Shown: piece by piece, positions 1-8,692 of the stretch
Layout: each line of letters starts with the position of its first letter
Position numbering within the stretch: position 1 is the stretch's first letter
Assembly (NCBI RefSeq): GCF_022341425.1
Contig: NZ_JABFUC010000013.1
Location: 85,119-149,118, forward strand
Origin: Billgrantia campisalis
Lineage (GTDB): Bacteria; Pseudomonadota; Gammaproteobacteria; Pseudomonadales; Halomonadaceae
Length of the DNA: 64,000 nucleotides
Direction of reading: 5' to 3'
Position numbers and translations under genes: made by a program
Notes under the pieces: model-generated
The model's database searches: none
What the model saw: the letters and a program-made list of their open reading frames with translations, nothing else
Told to the model about the DNA's origin: nothing

Positions 1-30
1 CTGTCGTGGCCTGCCCGGCTGGTCAAGGTG

Positions 31-50
31 ACGGCGCCTGCGGGCGCCGT
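31..50. repeat. Perfect 8-bp inverted repeat upstream of purE
   Basis: ACGGCGCC and GGCGCCGT flank a TGCG loop. TAGAAT follows directly and could be a -10 for purE. The hairpin may instead be the terminator of a gene lying left of the window; no clear T run follows it. It does not resemble a PurR operator. Confidence 0.4.
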
Positions 51-97
51 TAGAATACTTGCCCTTCGCTTTTCCGCACCTTTTTCGGGAGCCGTCT

Positions 98-604
98 ATG
101 CAGTCCGAACAGTCGCCGAAGGTTGGCGTGATCATGGGATCGAAGTCCGACTGGCCGGTCATGGAGCATGCCGTGGCGATGCTCGAGCGCCTGGGCGTAC
201 CCTGCGAGACCCGGGTGGTCTCCGCCCACCGCACCCCCGACCTGCTGTTCGACTATGCCAAGTCCGCCGCCGAGCGCGGCCTTTCGGTGATCGTGGCCGG
301 GGCCGGCGGCGCGGCCCATCTGCCAGGCATGGTGGCCTCCCAGACCGCGCTGCCGGTGCTCGGCGTGCCGGTGGAGTCCAAGGCCCTCAAGGGGCTCGAC
401 TCGCTGCTCTCCATTGTGCAGATGCCCGGCGGCATCGCCGTGGGGACGCTCGCTATCGGCAAGGCCGGGGCCACCAACGCCGGACTGTTGGCCGCCCAGA
501 TCGTCGGCTTGCAGGACGCCAAGGTGCGGGCGGCGGTGGAGGCCTTCCGTGCCGAGCAGACCCAGGCGGTGCTCGACAATCCCGATCCCCGTCCCCAGCC
601 CTGA
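98..604 (+). CDS. purE: N5-carboxyaminoimidazole ribonucleotide mutase (PurE, class I)
   Basis: 168 residues, the usual length for bacterial class I PurE. It moves the carboxyl group of N5-CAIR to C4, giving CAIR, in cytoplasmic de novo purine synthesis. Visible family features are the N-terminal [14 protein letters not shown] phosphate-binding segment, the SAHRTPD motif and the [14 protein letters not shown] loop carrying the catalytic histidine, followed by the [20 protein letters not shown] stretch. I chose the ATG at 98 because CGGGAG sits about 7 bases upstream; a longer in-frame start at 59 adds 13 residues that match nothing in the family. It is followed 25 bases later by purK, its partner enzyme, so the two are very likely co-transcribed. 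The identification is secure. Confidence 0.97.
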   Translation: MQSEQSPKVGVIMGSKSDWPVMEHAVAMLERLGVPCETRVVSAHRTPDLLFDYAKSAAERGLSVIVAGAGGAAHLPGMVASQTALPVLGVPVESKALKGLDSLLSIVQMPGGIAVGTLAIGKAGATNAGLLAAQIVGLQDAKVRAAVEAFRAEQTQAVLDNPDPRPQP

Positions 605-629
605 TAGAGAGACGAGTGAGGAGTAGGTC

Positions 630-1754
630 GTGGAAAAACCCCTGAATATCGGCGTCCTCGGCGCCGGCCAGCTCGGCCGCATGCTGGCGCTGGCCGGCTA
701 TCCGCTGGCCAACCGCTTCACCTTCCTCGATACCACCGGCCATCCCAGCGCCGGCATCGGTGATGTCATGGTGTATACCGACCAGCATCATCTCGAGGAC
801 TTTCTGGCTGGCGTCGACCTGGTCACCTACGAGTTCGAGCACCTGCCGGTGTCGCTGGTCCGTGCCATCGAGGAGATCAAGCCGGTCTATCCCTCCAGCG
901 AGGCGATCCGCATCTGTCAGAATCGCGCCGAGGAGAAGGCGCTGTTCGATCGGCTGGGCATTCCCACCCCGGCCTACCGCCTGGTGGAGCACGCCGACGA
1001 GCTCGAGGCGGCGGCCCGCGAGCTGGGCTGCCCGGTGGTGGCCAAGTCGGTCACCGAGGGCTACGACGGCAAGGGCCAGGCGGTGATCCGCGACCCCGCC
1101 GAGGCGGCGGATGCGTGGCGTGCGATCAACCACCCGAAGCTGATCGTCGAGTCCTTTGTGGACTTCGTGCGGGAGGTGTCGATCATCGCCGTGCGCGGCC
1201 GCGACGGTGAGGTGGCCTTCTACCCCATGGCCGAGAACCAGCACGTGGACGGCATCCTGCGCTACTCCATCGCGCCCTTGCCCGACCTGGACGAGAGCGT
1301 GCAGCAGACCGCCGACGGCTATATTCGTGCGCTGCTCGATGAACTCGACTACGTGGGGGTGCTGACCCTGGAGCTCTTCCAGTGCGCCGACGGCAGCCTG
1401 CTGGCCAACGAGATGGCGCCCCGGGTACACAACTCCGGCCACTGGAGCATGGACGGGGCGGTGACCAGTCAGTTCGAGAACCACCTGCGCGCCATCCAGG
1501 GGCTGCCGCTGGGCGACACCGCCGCCCGCCTGCCCACCTGCATGGTCAACGTGATCGGCCGCGAGGGCGACCCGGCGGCCATCCTTGCCCTCGATGACGC
1601 CCACCTGCACCGCTACGACAAGAGCGAGCGCCCCGGGCGCAAGCTGGCCCATGTCAACCTGCTGGCGCCGACCCACGCCGAACTGCTGGAGAAGGTACGC
1701 GCCTGCGCGGCCCTGCTGCCCGACGCCCCGGCGCCGCGCTTCAGCTTCGAGTAG
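630..1754 (+). CDS. purK: N5-carboxyaminoimidazole ribonucleotide synthase (PurK, ATP-grasp)
   Basis: 374 residues starting at a GTG with a GAGTGAGGA ribosome-binding region about 8 bases ahead. PurK carboxylates AIR with ATP and bicarbonate to N5-CAIR, which PurE then converts. The N-terminal NIGVLGAGQLGRMLALAGYPL is the pre-ATP-grasp nucleotide-binding fold. The central VAKSVTEGYDGKGQAVI is the ATP-grasp glycine-rich loop, and EMAPRVHNSGHWSMDGAVTSQFENHLRAI is the metal- and substrate-binding segment typical of PurK. Length and domain order are normal. It is the second gene of the purEK operon, which ends in the strong hairpin at 1772-1804. No PurR-type operator was recognised upstream. Confidence 0.97.
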   Translation: MEKPLNIGVLGAGQLGRMLALAGYPLANRFTFLDTTGHPSAGIGDVMVYTDQHHLEDFLAGVDLVTYEFEHLPVSLVRAIEEIKPVYPSSEAIRICQNRAEEKALFDRLGIPTPAYRLVEHADELEAAARELGCPVVAKSVTEGYDGKGQAVIRDPAEAADAWRAINHPKLIVESFVDFVREVSIIAVRGRDGEVAFYPMAENQHVDGILRYSIAPLPDLDESVQQTADGYIRALLDELDYVGVLTLELFQCADGSLLANEMAPRVHNSGHWSMDGAVTSQFENHLRAIQGLPLGDTAARLPTCMVNVIGREGDPAAILALDDAHLHRYDKSERPGRKLAHVNLLAPTHAELLEKVRACAALLPDAPAPRFSFE

Positions 1755-1771
1755 TCGGCATTTCCCCGCTA

Positions 1772-1804
1772 CGCAGAAGGCCCCGCCATGCGGGGCCTTC
1801 TGCG
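1772..1804 (+). terminator. Rho-independent terminator of purEK
   Basis: A perfect 15-bp stem (CGCAGAAGGCCCCGC / GCGGGGCCTTCTGCG) with a CAT loop starts 17 bases after the purK stop. It lacks a long T run, but the stem is very stable. Confidence 0.75.
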
Positions 1805-1891
1805 TTCAGGGAATGGAGAGGGCGATAGAGGGCGTCCATAATGGCAAGGACCCCGTTTGGGGCCCTTGATGGTAGCGACTCGCTTGAGTGT

Positions 1892-2464
1892 TTATCGGAG
1901 CGTAGCCCTGCTTGCCCCCAAGCGGCCTGATGCACGGTACCCGAGGTAGCCGCATCCCAGGCCCACCAGCACCAAGAGCAGCAGCACCCAGTAGGGTGTG
2001 TAATAGGTGGTATAGACCTCCCATCCCATCAGGCCGAGCACCGCAGAGAAAGCCGTGGTGGCGCCCACCAGGTGGCCACCGAGGGTGCCGGCGGAGGCGA
2101 ACATCAATGCCCCGGTCAGTGCCAGGATTACCAGAGCCCAGCGCCGGGCGCCATCGAAGGCAGCGTCGCCGGCCCGCCATACCAGCACGGTGAGCATGGT
2201 AAAGACACCCAGCGACCAGAAGGCCATCAGGATATGGTTGCGCGCCAGGGGGCTAGCCAGGTTGGCCGCCATGGGCCAGATCAAGAAGCCGATGACCAGG
2301 GTCGCCAGGGCGCCCAGCAGGCTCAGCACCAGCACCGGCAGCAGGGCGGCGCGGCTGAGTTCGGCCAGGCGGCCGGGCAGCAGAGCGCCGACCAGAATCA
2401 TCAGGGTCGCGAGTGCCCAGAACCCGATCGGGAAGTGGGAAAGCATGGCGTGAGTGCCGGTCAT
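1892..2464 (-). CDS. DUF2231-like multi-pass membrane protein of a redox locus
   Basis: 190 residues. The start at 2464 overlaps the stop codon of the upstream gene (ATGA), so translation is probably coupled; earlier in-frame starts lie inside that gene. About five hydrophobic segments are visible: HFPIGFWALATLMILVGAL, LLPVLVLSLLGALATLVIGFLI, a segment around HILMAFWSLGVFTMLTVLVW, ALVILALTGALMFASAGTLGGHLVG and the C-terminal YWVLLLLVLVGLGCGYLG. The LSHFPIGF start and the GTLGGHLVG segment resemble the DUF2231 family, and the three histidines in these segments could ligate b-type heme; that is inference. Its tight pairing with the heme-domain protein upstream suggests a membrane partner or quinone-side subunit of one complex. 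Function is not established. Confidence 0.7.
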   Translation of the reverse strand: MTGTHAMLSHFPIGFWALATLMILVGALLPGRLAELSRAALLPVLVLSLLGALATLVIGFLIWPMAANLASPLARNHILMAFWSLGVFTMLTVLVWRAGDAAFDGARRWALVILALTGALMFASAGTLGGHLVGATTAFSAVLGLMGWEVYTTYYTPYWVLLLLVLVGLGCGYLGYRASGRLGASRATLR

Positions 2465-3906
2465 GAGCGATCTCCTTGGCGAATCGGACGGAAGGCGGGC
2501 AGCAGCGCCAGGGTCACGCCGAACATGGCGATCAGGCCGGCGACCAGGGTCAGCCACCACCGGGTCGTGATGGCGTCGTTGAACTCCATTTCCACGCCGT
2601 AGAGGGCCAGCTGCTTCTCGCTGTGCCGCGGACGAACCGGCTCCCCGGCAGCGATGTTGTCGGCGCCGGCATGGGCATCGCTGATCAGCAGTGGCCAGTT
2701 GACCTGGCCCGGGTAGAAGAGCGTGATCTCGGTCCAGTCACCGGACCAGTCGGGCTCACTGCCGTTGAGGCGCTGGGCCTGGATGTCGGCGTCGCGACCG
2801 AAACCCAGCGAGTAGGGATGGGAGACATAGTGCCAGCGGCTGCCGGTGGCATCGCGATGGACGGCGATACCGAGTTCGTAGCGCCCCTGTTCGCGAAAGG
2901 CCTTGTCATCCAGTGGGCTGCCAGTATCCATGGCGCGCACCAGGGTCACGTCCCAATGACCATCGGCCCAGCGGCCCTGGCCATGCACCCGGATATCGCC
3001 CCGGGAGCCGCTCGGCTCGCGCAGCAGACGGCGAGGAATGACATCGCCGTTCTGCCAGTCGTGGTCGGGGTCGAATTCGATGGCAAAGTCCTCGGCCAGG
3101 TAGTAGAGGCCGTCGAAGTCGTAGTGATTCGCGGCGATGTCCTCCCAGCGCAGGCTTCGCTGGCCCACCGCCTCGGGGTCGAGCATCCAGCGGGGTTGAC
3201 CCCTATCGCCGTCCCAGTTGGTGGTAAAGGGTCCCGTTCCGCCGTCACCGAAGCGATACTCCCCGACCCACTGGTCGTCGGCAACGTCGATCGGGTTGGA
3301 GCGTCCCGCACGCCAGTGCCACAGGTCGAGGAAGTAGCCGGCCTCGCGCTGGGCACTTAGCAGGTCCTCATTCACTACGCTGCGCCAGTCATTCTGGTCC
3401 GTTCGGGTGGCCGGTAGATGTTTGCGGATATCGCTGCGGCCCAGGGTCTCGCCGAGGTGAGGGTGAGCACTCACCTCCTCTGCACTGGCCACATCAGGAA
3501 AGTAACGCATGCCGCTGCCAACGGTGATGTAGCCGCCATAGCGGCCGAATGCGGGAACGCTGCCATCGTCCACCAGCATGGTGACCCGATCCTCGTAGGC
3601 GTTGTCCGGATCCGGCCCGATGGGCGAGGCGCCATGACGATGCCAGACGCCATCCTCGTAGCGCAGCATGTCATGGTAGACATAGGCCTGTTCGGCGGGC
3701 CAACGATAGCGGAAGAAGACCTCGTCATCGTTGTAGGCCACCTGGATCTGCAGCAGCATGACCAACTCGTCGGGAATATGGATGTTGCGGTCATGGTCAT
3801 TCTCGATCACGCCGCTGCCTTGGGTTGCCCAGGTCAGCGCCAGCGCGGCAGGGAGTGCAAGCGCCAGCCAGGGCGAAACCCCGTTGCCCATCTTGTTGGT
3901 AGCCAT
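2461..3906 (-). CDS. Exported ethylbenzene-dehydrogenase-type heme-binding protein
   Basis: 481 residues. The N-terminus has a hydrophobic stretch (SPWLALALPAALALTWA) that works as a signal peptide or anchor, and the C-terminus ends in a membrane helix (WWLTLVAGLIAMFGVTLALLPAF) and a short basic tail, so the globular part should sit in the periplasm. The body (IHIPDELVMLLQIQVAYNDDEVFFRYRWPAEQAY, later RYFPD, LVRAMDTGSPLDD) resembles the ethylbenzene dehydrogenase-related domain, which binds heme b in the gamma subunit of DMSO-reductase-family enzymes. No molybdopterin catalytic subunit is encoded beside it, so it probably acts as an electron carrier. The start has a GAGGCACCTCC ribosome-binding region. 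It is divergent from the flavocytochrome gene at 4108. The family call is moderately sure, the role is inferred. Confidence 0.75.
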   Translation of the reverse strand: MATNKMGNGVSPWLALALPAALALTWATQGSGVIENDHDRNIHIPDELVMLLQIQVAYNDDEVFFRYRWPAEQAYVYHDMLRYEDGVWHRHGASPIGPDPDNAYEDRVTMLVDDGSVPAFGRYGGYITVGSGMRYFPDVASAEEVSAHPHLGETLGRSDIRKHLPATRTDQNDWRSVVNEDLLSAQREAGYFLDLWHWRAGRSNPIDVADDQWVGEYRFGDGGTGPFTTNWDGDRGQPRWMLDPEAVGQRSLRWEDIAANHYDFDGLYYLAEDFAIEFDPDHDWQNGDVIPRRLLREPSGSRGDIRVHGQGRWADGHWDVTLVRAMDTGSPLDDKAFREQGRYELGIAVHRDATGSRWHYVSHPYSLGFGRDADIQAQRLNGSEPDWSGDWTEITLFYPGQVNWPLLISDAHAGADNIAAGEPVRPRHSEKQLALYGVEMEFNDAITTRWWLTLVAGLIAMFGVTLALLPAFRPIRQGDRS

Positions 3907-4107
3907 GGAGGTGCCTCGGTCTATGGATATGGTTTGTTGTCGTTATGGGTATCGACGTCAGGAAGACCTTTCCGAATTTCAGTGTGGTTGAGTCGCTGCA
4001 TGACGCCTTGACTTGGGTCATCCTGCGAGGAGTTAGCGCCAGACAGGGTTGCGTAGACAAAATTGTCAGCAAGACTGAGATCGAGACCATTCCTGGTGGA
4101 GCCCTGC
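3907..4107. promoter_or_regulatory. Divergent promoter region of the redox locus
   Basis: 201 bases separate the two divergent redox operons. The stretch contains TGAC and GTCA half-sites around 3999-4021 (ATGAC ... GTCAT) and a TTGACT that could serve as a -35. No known operator could be named. Confidence 0.35.
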
Positions 4108-5403
4108 ATGCCTCTGCGACCTCGCTACGGTGACCTGTTGCTGATTGTCCTCCTCCTTCTGCCGCTGGTGGTGGCGCTCCCGCGCCTGGGCGGCCTCGGC
4201 GGGCCGCCCGAGCTTTGGCTGACCTGGGTCGGGCGGGTGACCGGCATCCTGGGGCTGGCCATGATGCTGCTGGCGGCGGCGGTGAGTATCCGCCTGCCGG
4301 GCACGGATCGCTGGTTCGGGGGGCTGGCGCGGCTCTGGCGGCTTCACCACTGGCTGGGCTTCGGGGCCTTTATCCTGGTAATGGTGCACGCCCTGGCGCT
4401 GGGGCTGGCGGCGGTGCCGACCTCCCTGGAGGCGGCGGTGGCAACCCTCTTCCCACCGCCTGCCCAGGGCGCGATCTGGCTGGGCTGGCTGGCCTGGCTG
4501 GCCATGGTGATCTTCCTGGCACCCACTTTCGACTTCTTCGGCCAGCCCCACTACCAGCGCTGGAAACGCCTGCACCTGGTGTCGGCGGCGGCGCTGCTGC
4601 TGGGGCTCTGGCATGCCTTCCTGCTGGCCGGGGAGACGGCGCTGTGGTGGCTGCTGGGCATCGCCGGGCTCGGCGCCATCGTCTGGCGTAAGCTGGTATC
4701 GCCGCGGGTGTCGCGACATCCCTACCGTGTCGAGGCGGTGGAGCCGCTGGCCCGCGGCGTGGTGGAGCTGGTGCTGCGCCCCGAGGGGGACGGCATCCGT
4801 TATGAGACGGGGCAGTTCGTCTACCTCACGCCGCTGGATGAGCGGCTTGCCGCCGGCCGCGGCGAGGAGCACCCCTATACCATCGCCTCGGCGCCGTCGG
4901 ATTCGCGCCTGCGCATCGGCATCAAGGACCTGGGGGACGCCAGCCACGCCCTGCAGACGGTAACCCCCGGATCACGGGTGCTGATCGAAGGCCCCTATGG
5001 GGAGTTCTTCGGGCGCCGCTTCCCGGAGCGCGACATGCTCTGGCTGGGCGGGGGCATCGGTATCACCCCCTTCGTCGGTGGTGCCCGTGGCCTGGCCTCC
5101 GGGGCGAGTGCCGAGGGGCATGTCCATCTGTTCTATCTCGCCAACGGGCCGGATCGTGCCTACTATCAAGAGGAGCTCGAGCGAATTGCCGAGGCCGAGG
5201 CGGCGTTCGCCTTCACGCAGCACTACTCGAGGGAGCGGGGGCGGCTGGATGAGGCCTTCCTGCGCGAACACTGCCCCGACTTCACCGAGCGGGAGATCTA
5301 TGTCTGCGGTCCTCCCGCCATGAACGCCTACCTGCAGCGGCTGCTGGCCGGGCAGGGGATTCCCGCGTCACGCATCCATAGCGAGGTCTTCGATTTCCTA
5401 TGA
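4108..5403 (+). CDS. Membrane flavocytochrome, ferric-reductase-like domain plus FAD/NAD(P) module
   Basis: 431 residues. The ATG at 4108 is preferred because CTGGTGGA precedes it and it leads straight into the first membrane helix. The N-terminal half has about six helices with two paired histidines each 13 residues apart (LHHWLGFGAFILVMVH and LHLVSAAALLLGLWH), the bis-heme pattern of ferric-reductase/NADPH-oxidase membrane domains. The C-terminal half is a ferredoxin-reductase fold: HPYTIASAP binds FAD, GGGIGITPF binds NAD(P), and VCGPPAMNAYL is the terminal nucleotide-binding motif. The protein should take electrons from cytoplasmic NAD(P)H across the membrane to heme on the periplasmic side. 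Its stop overlaps the start of the exported b5/FMN protein, a likely electron acceptor. Confidence 0.88.
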   Translation: MPLRPRYGDLLLIVLLLLPLVVALPRLGGLGGPPELWLTWVGRVTGILGLAMMLLAAAVSIRLPGTDRWFGGLARLWRLHHWLGFGAFILVMVHALALGLAAVPTSLEAAVATLFPPPAQGAIWLGWLAWLAMVIFLAPTFDFFGQPHYQRWKRLHLVSAAALLLGLWHAFLLAGETALWWLLGIAGLGAIVWRKLVSPRVSRHPYRVEAVEPLARGVVELVLRPEGDGIRYETGQFVYLTPLDERLAAGRGEEHPYTIASAPSDSRLRIGIKDLGDASHALQTVTPGSRVLIEGPYGEFFGRRFPERDMLWLGGGIGITPFVGGARGLASGASAEGHVHLFYLANGPDRAYYQEELERIAEAEAAFAFTQHYSRERGRLDEAFLREHCPDFTEREIYVCGPPAMNAYLQRLLAGQGIPASRIHSEVFDFL

Positions 5404-6221
5404 CGATACAAAAAATTGCCTACTCCGTCTTCGTCGCCTTCATGGCGAGCCTCTTCACCCTGGTCTCAGTGAACGCGCTCTCGAGCAGCGATCCAGACGA
5501 TGCCGCCGATGACGACCTGGACCCCATCACGCTCGAGGAGCTGGCCGAGCATGACGGCGCCGAGAGCTGCTGGAAGGCCATTCACGGCCGGGTCTACGAC
5601 GTTACCGACTACGTGCCGGATCATCCCACCGAGGAGGATGTGGTCCTCGAATGGTGCGGCCGGGAGGCCACCGAAGGCTGGGACAACAAGCGCCCTGGGG
5701 TCCCCCACAGCCCGCGGGCCGAGGGCTTGCTCGAGGCGTACCTGATCGGGCGCCTGGTGGATGAGGAGGGCGAGCCGGTCGAGGCTGCCACCGAGGACAC
5801 CGACACCGTCGCGGAGCGCCTCTCGCCCGCCGAGGACGAGCGCCTGCACCGGGCGATGCTGGGCCTGCCGCTGGATGGGCGCTATCGCGGGGTCTTCATC
5901 GACCGCGGGGTGATTCAGGTCAATATCACCTTCGACCTCGAGGATGGGCACTTCACCGGGCTGGCCTATCGCCACCTGGCCTATCGCGACGACGACTACC
6001 TGGCCATGGAAGAGGGGGATGACCTGTATCCGGTGCTGGTGCAGTACCGCCAGATCCTCGAGCGCCTGGAGGGTCAGCCGGTGACCGCCATCTTCGCCCT
6101 CTACGAGCCCGAGCGGGTGGTGGACGACGTGGACGGCTACACGGGCGCGACGCTGCGCGGGGCCAAGGTGATCTCGGCGATCCGCGATGCCTTGAACCGC
6201 GGGGTCTACGCCTGGCCCTGA
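5400..6221 (+). CDS. Exported cytochrome b5-like / FMN-binding domain protein
   Basis: 273 residues, start overlapping the upstream stop (ATGA). An N-terminal hydrophobic segment (residues about 7-27) directs export. Residues about 40-115 resemble a cytochrome b5 fold, with axial histidine candidates in DHPTEED and PHSPRAEGLL. The C-terminal domain ends in VDGYTGATLRGAKVISAIRDAL; the TGAT motif is the type of site to which ApbE attaches FMN through threonine in NqrC, RnfG and related FMN-binding domains. One protein would therefore carry one heme and one covalent flavin in the periplasm. Together with the upstream flavocytochrome it looks like an electron export chain. The terminal acceptor is unknown; the divergent heme protein is a candidate. 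No apbE gene is present in the window. Confidence 0.82.
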   Translation: MTIQKIAYSVFVAFMASLFTLVSVNALSSSDPDDAADDDLDPITLEELAEHDGAESCWKAIHGRVYDVTDYVPDHPTEEDVVLEWCGREATEGWDNKRPGVPHSPRAEGLLEAYLIGRLVDEEGEPVEAATEDTDTVAERLSPAEDERLHRAMLGLPLDGRYRGVFIDRGVIQVNITFDLEDGHFTGLAYRHLAYRDDDYLAMEEGDDLYPVLVQYRQILERLEGQPVTAIFALYEPERVVDDVDGYTGATLRGAKVISAIRDALNRGVYAWP

Positions 6222-6330
6222 TGACCTGAGTCAAGGCTTGGTCAGGCTGCGTTGAGGGGCCGGCCTCGCCAAGCCGGGCGGCATGCGGTAAAGATAGCAC
6301 CACACTGACAAAGCCAGACTAAGGCTCGGC

Positions 6331-8631
6331 ATGCCGCCACTTTCCGCTTCACCACTCCGTCGACAGCTCAGCCATGAGCAGGTGCGCCTGCTCTACGAGC
6401 GGCTCTGGCAGCCGGTGCTGACCAGCGTGCTGGCGGCCCTGCTGCTGGTGGCCGCCATGTGGTCGGTGATGCCGGCGGGGCCGCTGATCGGCTGGCTGGC
6501 GGCGCTGTTGGCGGTGTCCGGACTGCGCTTGTGGCTGGCCCGATACTATCAGGCGCTGCCTTGCCGCCAGCGTCGACGCCGCCGCTGGCTGTGCCGATTC
6601 GCCCTGGGGGCCGGGCTCGCCGGGGGGATCTGGGGGCTGGCGGGGGTGATGATGTTCACCATGGAACATCACGGCCAACTCGTGGCGCTGACCATCGTGC
6701 TGGCGGGCGTCTCGGCCGGCGGGGTGATGACCCTCGCCGCGGTTCCCTGGGTGGCGCCGCTGTTCGTGCTGCCGGTGCTGCTGCCACTGCTGGGGCAGTT
6801 TCTGGTGCAGGGCACGCCCATGGCCTGGCTGCTCTCGGCCCTGGTGCTGCTGTTCCTGGGGCTGTTGCTGGTGACCGGGCAGCGGCTGAGCCGCATCATC
6901 GGCGATAACATTGCTCTGCGCCTGGCGGTGACCACCCGCGAACGGCAGCTGCGCGACAGCGAGACCCGCTACCGCACCATCTACCAGCATACGCCGCTGG
7001 GCGTGATGCACTTCGATCGACACGGTGAGGTTCAGGACTGCAACGACAAGTGCCTGGAGATTCTCGGCACCCGTCGGCGGCGGCTGGTGGGATTCAACCT
7101 GCTGCGCCATGCCCCTGACGAGCGGGTGGCGGCCGCGGTGCGCGACGCCCTGGACAAGGGCGTCGGCTACTTCGAAGGTGACTATCGAGCGGTCAACAGC
7201 ACCAAACAGACGCCGCTGCGGGCCTTCTACAATGCGCTGCGCAGCGAGAACGGCGAGGTGGTCGGCGGGGTGGCGATCATCGAGGACTTCAGCGAGCGCA
7301 AGCGGGCCGAGGCGATCATTCATCGCCAGGCCTACTACGATGCCCTGACCGAGCTGCCCAATCGACGCCTGCTGATCGAGACCCTGGAGGCAACCCTTGC
7401 CCAGCGCCATGAGGATGGTTGCCAGGGGCTGGTGATGTTTCTCGACCTCGACCGCTTCAAGATGATCAACGACTCCCTGGGGCATGCGGTGGGCGACGAG
7501 CTGCTGCGACAGGTCAGCCAGCGGCTGCAGGCGAGCCTGGGGGAGGGGAACCTGGCGGCCCGCCTCAGCGGCGATGAGTTCGTGGTGCTGGTGCCGGCCC
7601 TGGCCGAGTCCGACGAAATCGACCTGGCCGCGGTGGAGCGCCGTGTCGCCGAGCTGCTCGCCGAGCTGCGCCGGCCCTATGACCTGGAGGGGCAGCGCAT
7701 CAGCGTCACCCCCAGCATCGGCTACACCCTCTTCCCCTTTGCCGATGAGACGGTGGGCGATGTGCTGCGCCACGCCGATACCGCCATGTATCAGGCCAAG
7801 GCGCGCGGTCGGGCTCGCATCTGCTGCTACGAGCCGGCCATGCAGGAGCAGGTCGCCTGGCGGCTGGAGATGGAGCAGTCGCTGCGCCGTGCCCTAGCGG
7901 CGGGCGAGCTGACCATGTATTTCCAGCCCCAGGTGAACGGGTGCGGCGAGATTCTCGCCGCCGAGGCGCTGATGCGCTGGCGCCACCCCGAGCAGGGCTT
8001 CATCTCGCCGGAAGTGTTCATCGCCATCGCCGAGGAGAGCGATCTCATCGTCGAGTTGGAGACCTGGATGCTCGACGGCTGCTGCGCGCTGCTAGGTCGG
8101 CTGCCCGCCGCGGCGCTGCCGAAGCTGTCGGTCAATATCAGCGTGCGTCATTTCGTCCAGTCGGACATCGTGGCGACCGTGGCAGCTGCGCTCGAGGCCC
8201 ACGGCGTCGAGCCGGGCCGCCTGACCGTCGAGCTTACCGAGAGCATCCTGATCGACAGCCTGGAGGAGGCCGTGGAGCGCATGCAGGCGCTCAAGCGCCT
8301 GGGTGTGCGCCTTGCCCTGGACGACTTCGGCACCGGCTTCTCGTCGCTGATGTACCTCAAGCGCCTGCCGCTGGACGAGCTGAAGATCGACCGCAGCTTC
8401 GTCGGCGAGCTGGACAGCGACCCCAACGACGCCGCCATCGTCGAGACGGTGCTGGTCATGGTCCAGCACCTGGGCCTGGCAGTGGTGGCGGAAGGGGTCG
8501 AGAACACCGCCCAGCTGGCGTTTCTCGAGGCCCGCGGCTGTCGCCATTTCCAGGGCTTCCTGTTCCACCGGCCGATGGCCGAGGCCGACTTCCGGCGCCT
8601 GCTCGCAGCGGACGACGCCTGCCTGCAGTGA
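6331..8631 (+). CDS. Membrane-bound PAS-GGDEF-EAL cyclic di-GMP protein
   Basis: 766 residues. Residues about 25-195 contain five or six hydrophobic segments forming an uncharacterised membrane sensor. A PAS domain follows (RYRTIYQHTPLGVMHFDRHGEV). The GGDEF domain begins at YDALTELPNRRLL and has SGDEF near residue 412, a tolerated variant of GGDEF, so cyclase activity is plausible. The EAL domain has EALMRW near residue 543, the NISVRHF, ELTES and DDFGTGFSS motifs and DELKIDRSFV, so the phosphodiesterase residues appear intact. Which activity dominates cannot be read from sequence. The start follows a weak TAAGG. It is not obviously co-transcribed with a partner; the antiporter follows after 61 bases. 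Confidence 0.93.
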   Translation: MPPLSASPLRRQLSHEQVRLLYERLWQPVLTSVLAALLLVAAMWSVMPAGPLIGWLAALLAVSGLRLWLARYYQALPCRQRRRRRWLCRFALGAGLAGGIWGLAGVMMFTMEHHGQLVALTIVLAGVSAGGVMTLAAVPWVAPLFVLPVLLPLLGQFLVQGTPMAWLLSALVLLFLGLLLVTGQRLSRIIGDNIALRLAVTTRERQLRDSETRYRTIYQHTPLGVMHFDRHGEVQDCNDKCLEILGTRRRRLVGFNLLRHAPDERVAAAVRDALDKGVGYFEGDYRAVNSTKQTPLRAFYNALRSENGEVVGGVAIIEDFSERKRAEAIIHRQAYYDALTELPNRRLLIETLEATLAQRHEDGCQGLVMFLDLDRFKMINDSLGHAVGDELLRQVSQRLQASLGEGNLAARLSGDEFVVLVPALAESDEIDLAAVERRVAELLAELRRPYDLEGQRISVTPSIGYTLFPFADETVGDVLRHADTAMYQAKARGRARICCYEPAMQEQVAWRLEMEQSLRRALAAGELTMYFQPQVNGCGEILAAEALMRWRHPEQGFISPEVFIAIAEESDLIVELETWMLDGCCALLGRLPAAALPKLSVNISVRHFVQSDIVATVAAALEAHGVEPGRLTVELTESILIDSLEEAVERMQALKRLGVRLALDDFGTGFSSLMYLKRLPLDELKIDRSFVGELDSDPNDAAIVETVLVMVQHLGLAVVAEGVENTAQLAFLEARGCRHFQGFLFHRPMAEADFRRLLAADDACLQ

Positions 8632-8692
8632 GCGGCCGCCTCGCCCCGGCTGAGCGCTGTACTTCATGATGCGGGCTCGCTAAGGTCAGTGG

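Noticed and set aside
31..97. PurR operator before purE
   Set aside because: No ACGCAAACGTTTNC-like sequence; only a hairpin and a TAGAAT are visible.
453..1676. Long minus-strand open frame opposite purEK
   Set aside because: It is the mirror of a high-GC coding region, has no ribosome-binding site and reads as low-complexity His/Arg/Gln-rich sequence.
1841..1869. Weak hairpin after the DUF2231-like gene as its terminator
   Set aside because: AAGGACCCC pairs with GGGGCCCTT with one mismatch, but no T run follows, so it was not listed as a feature.
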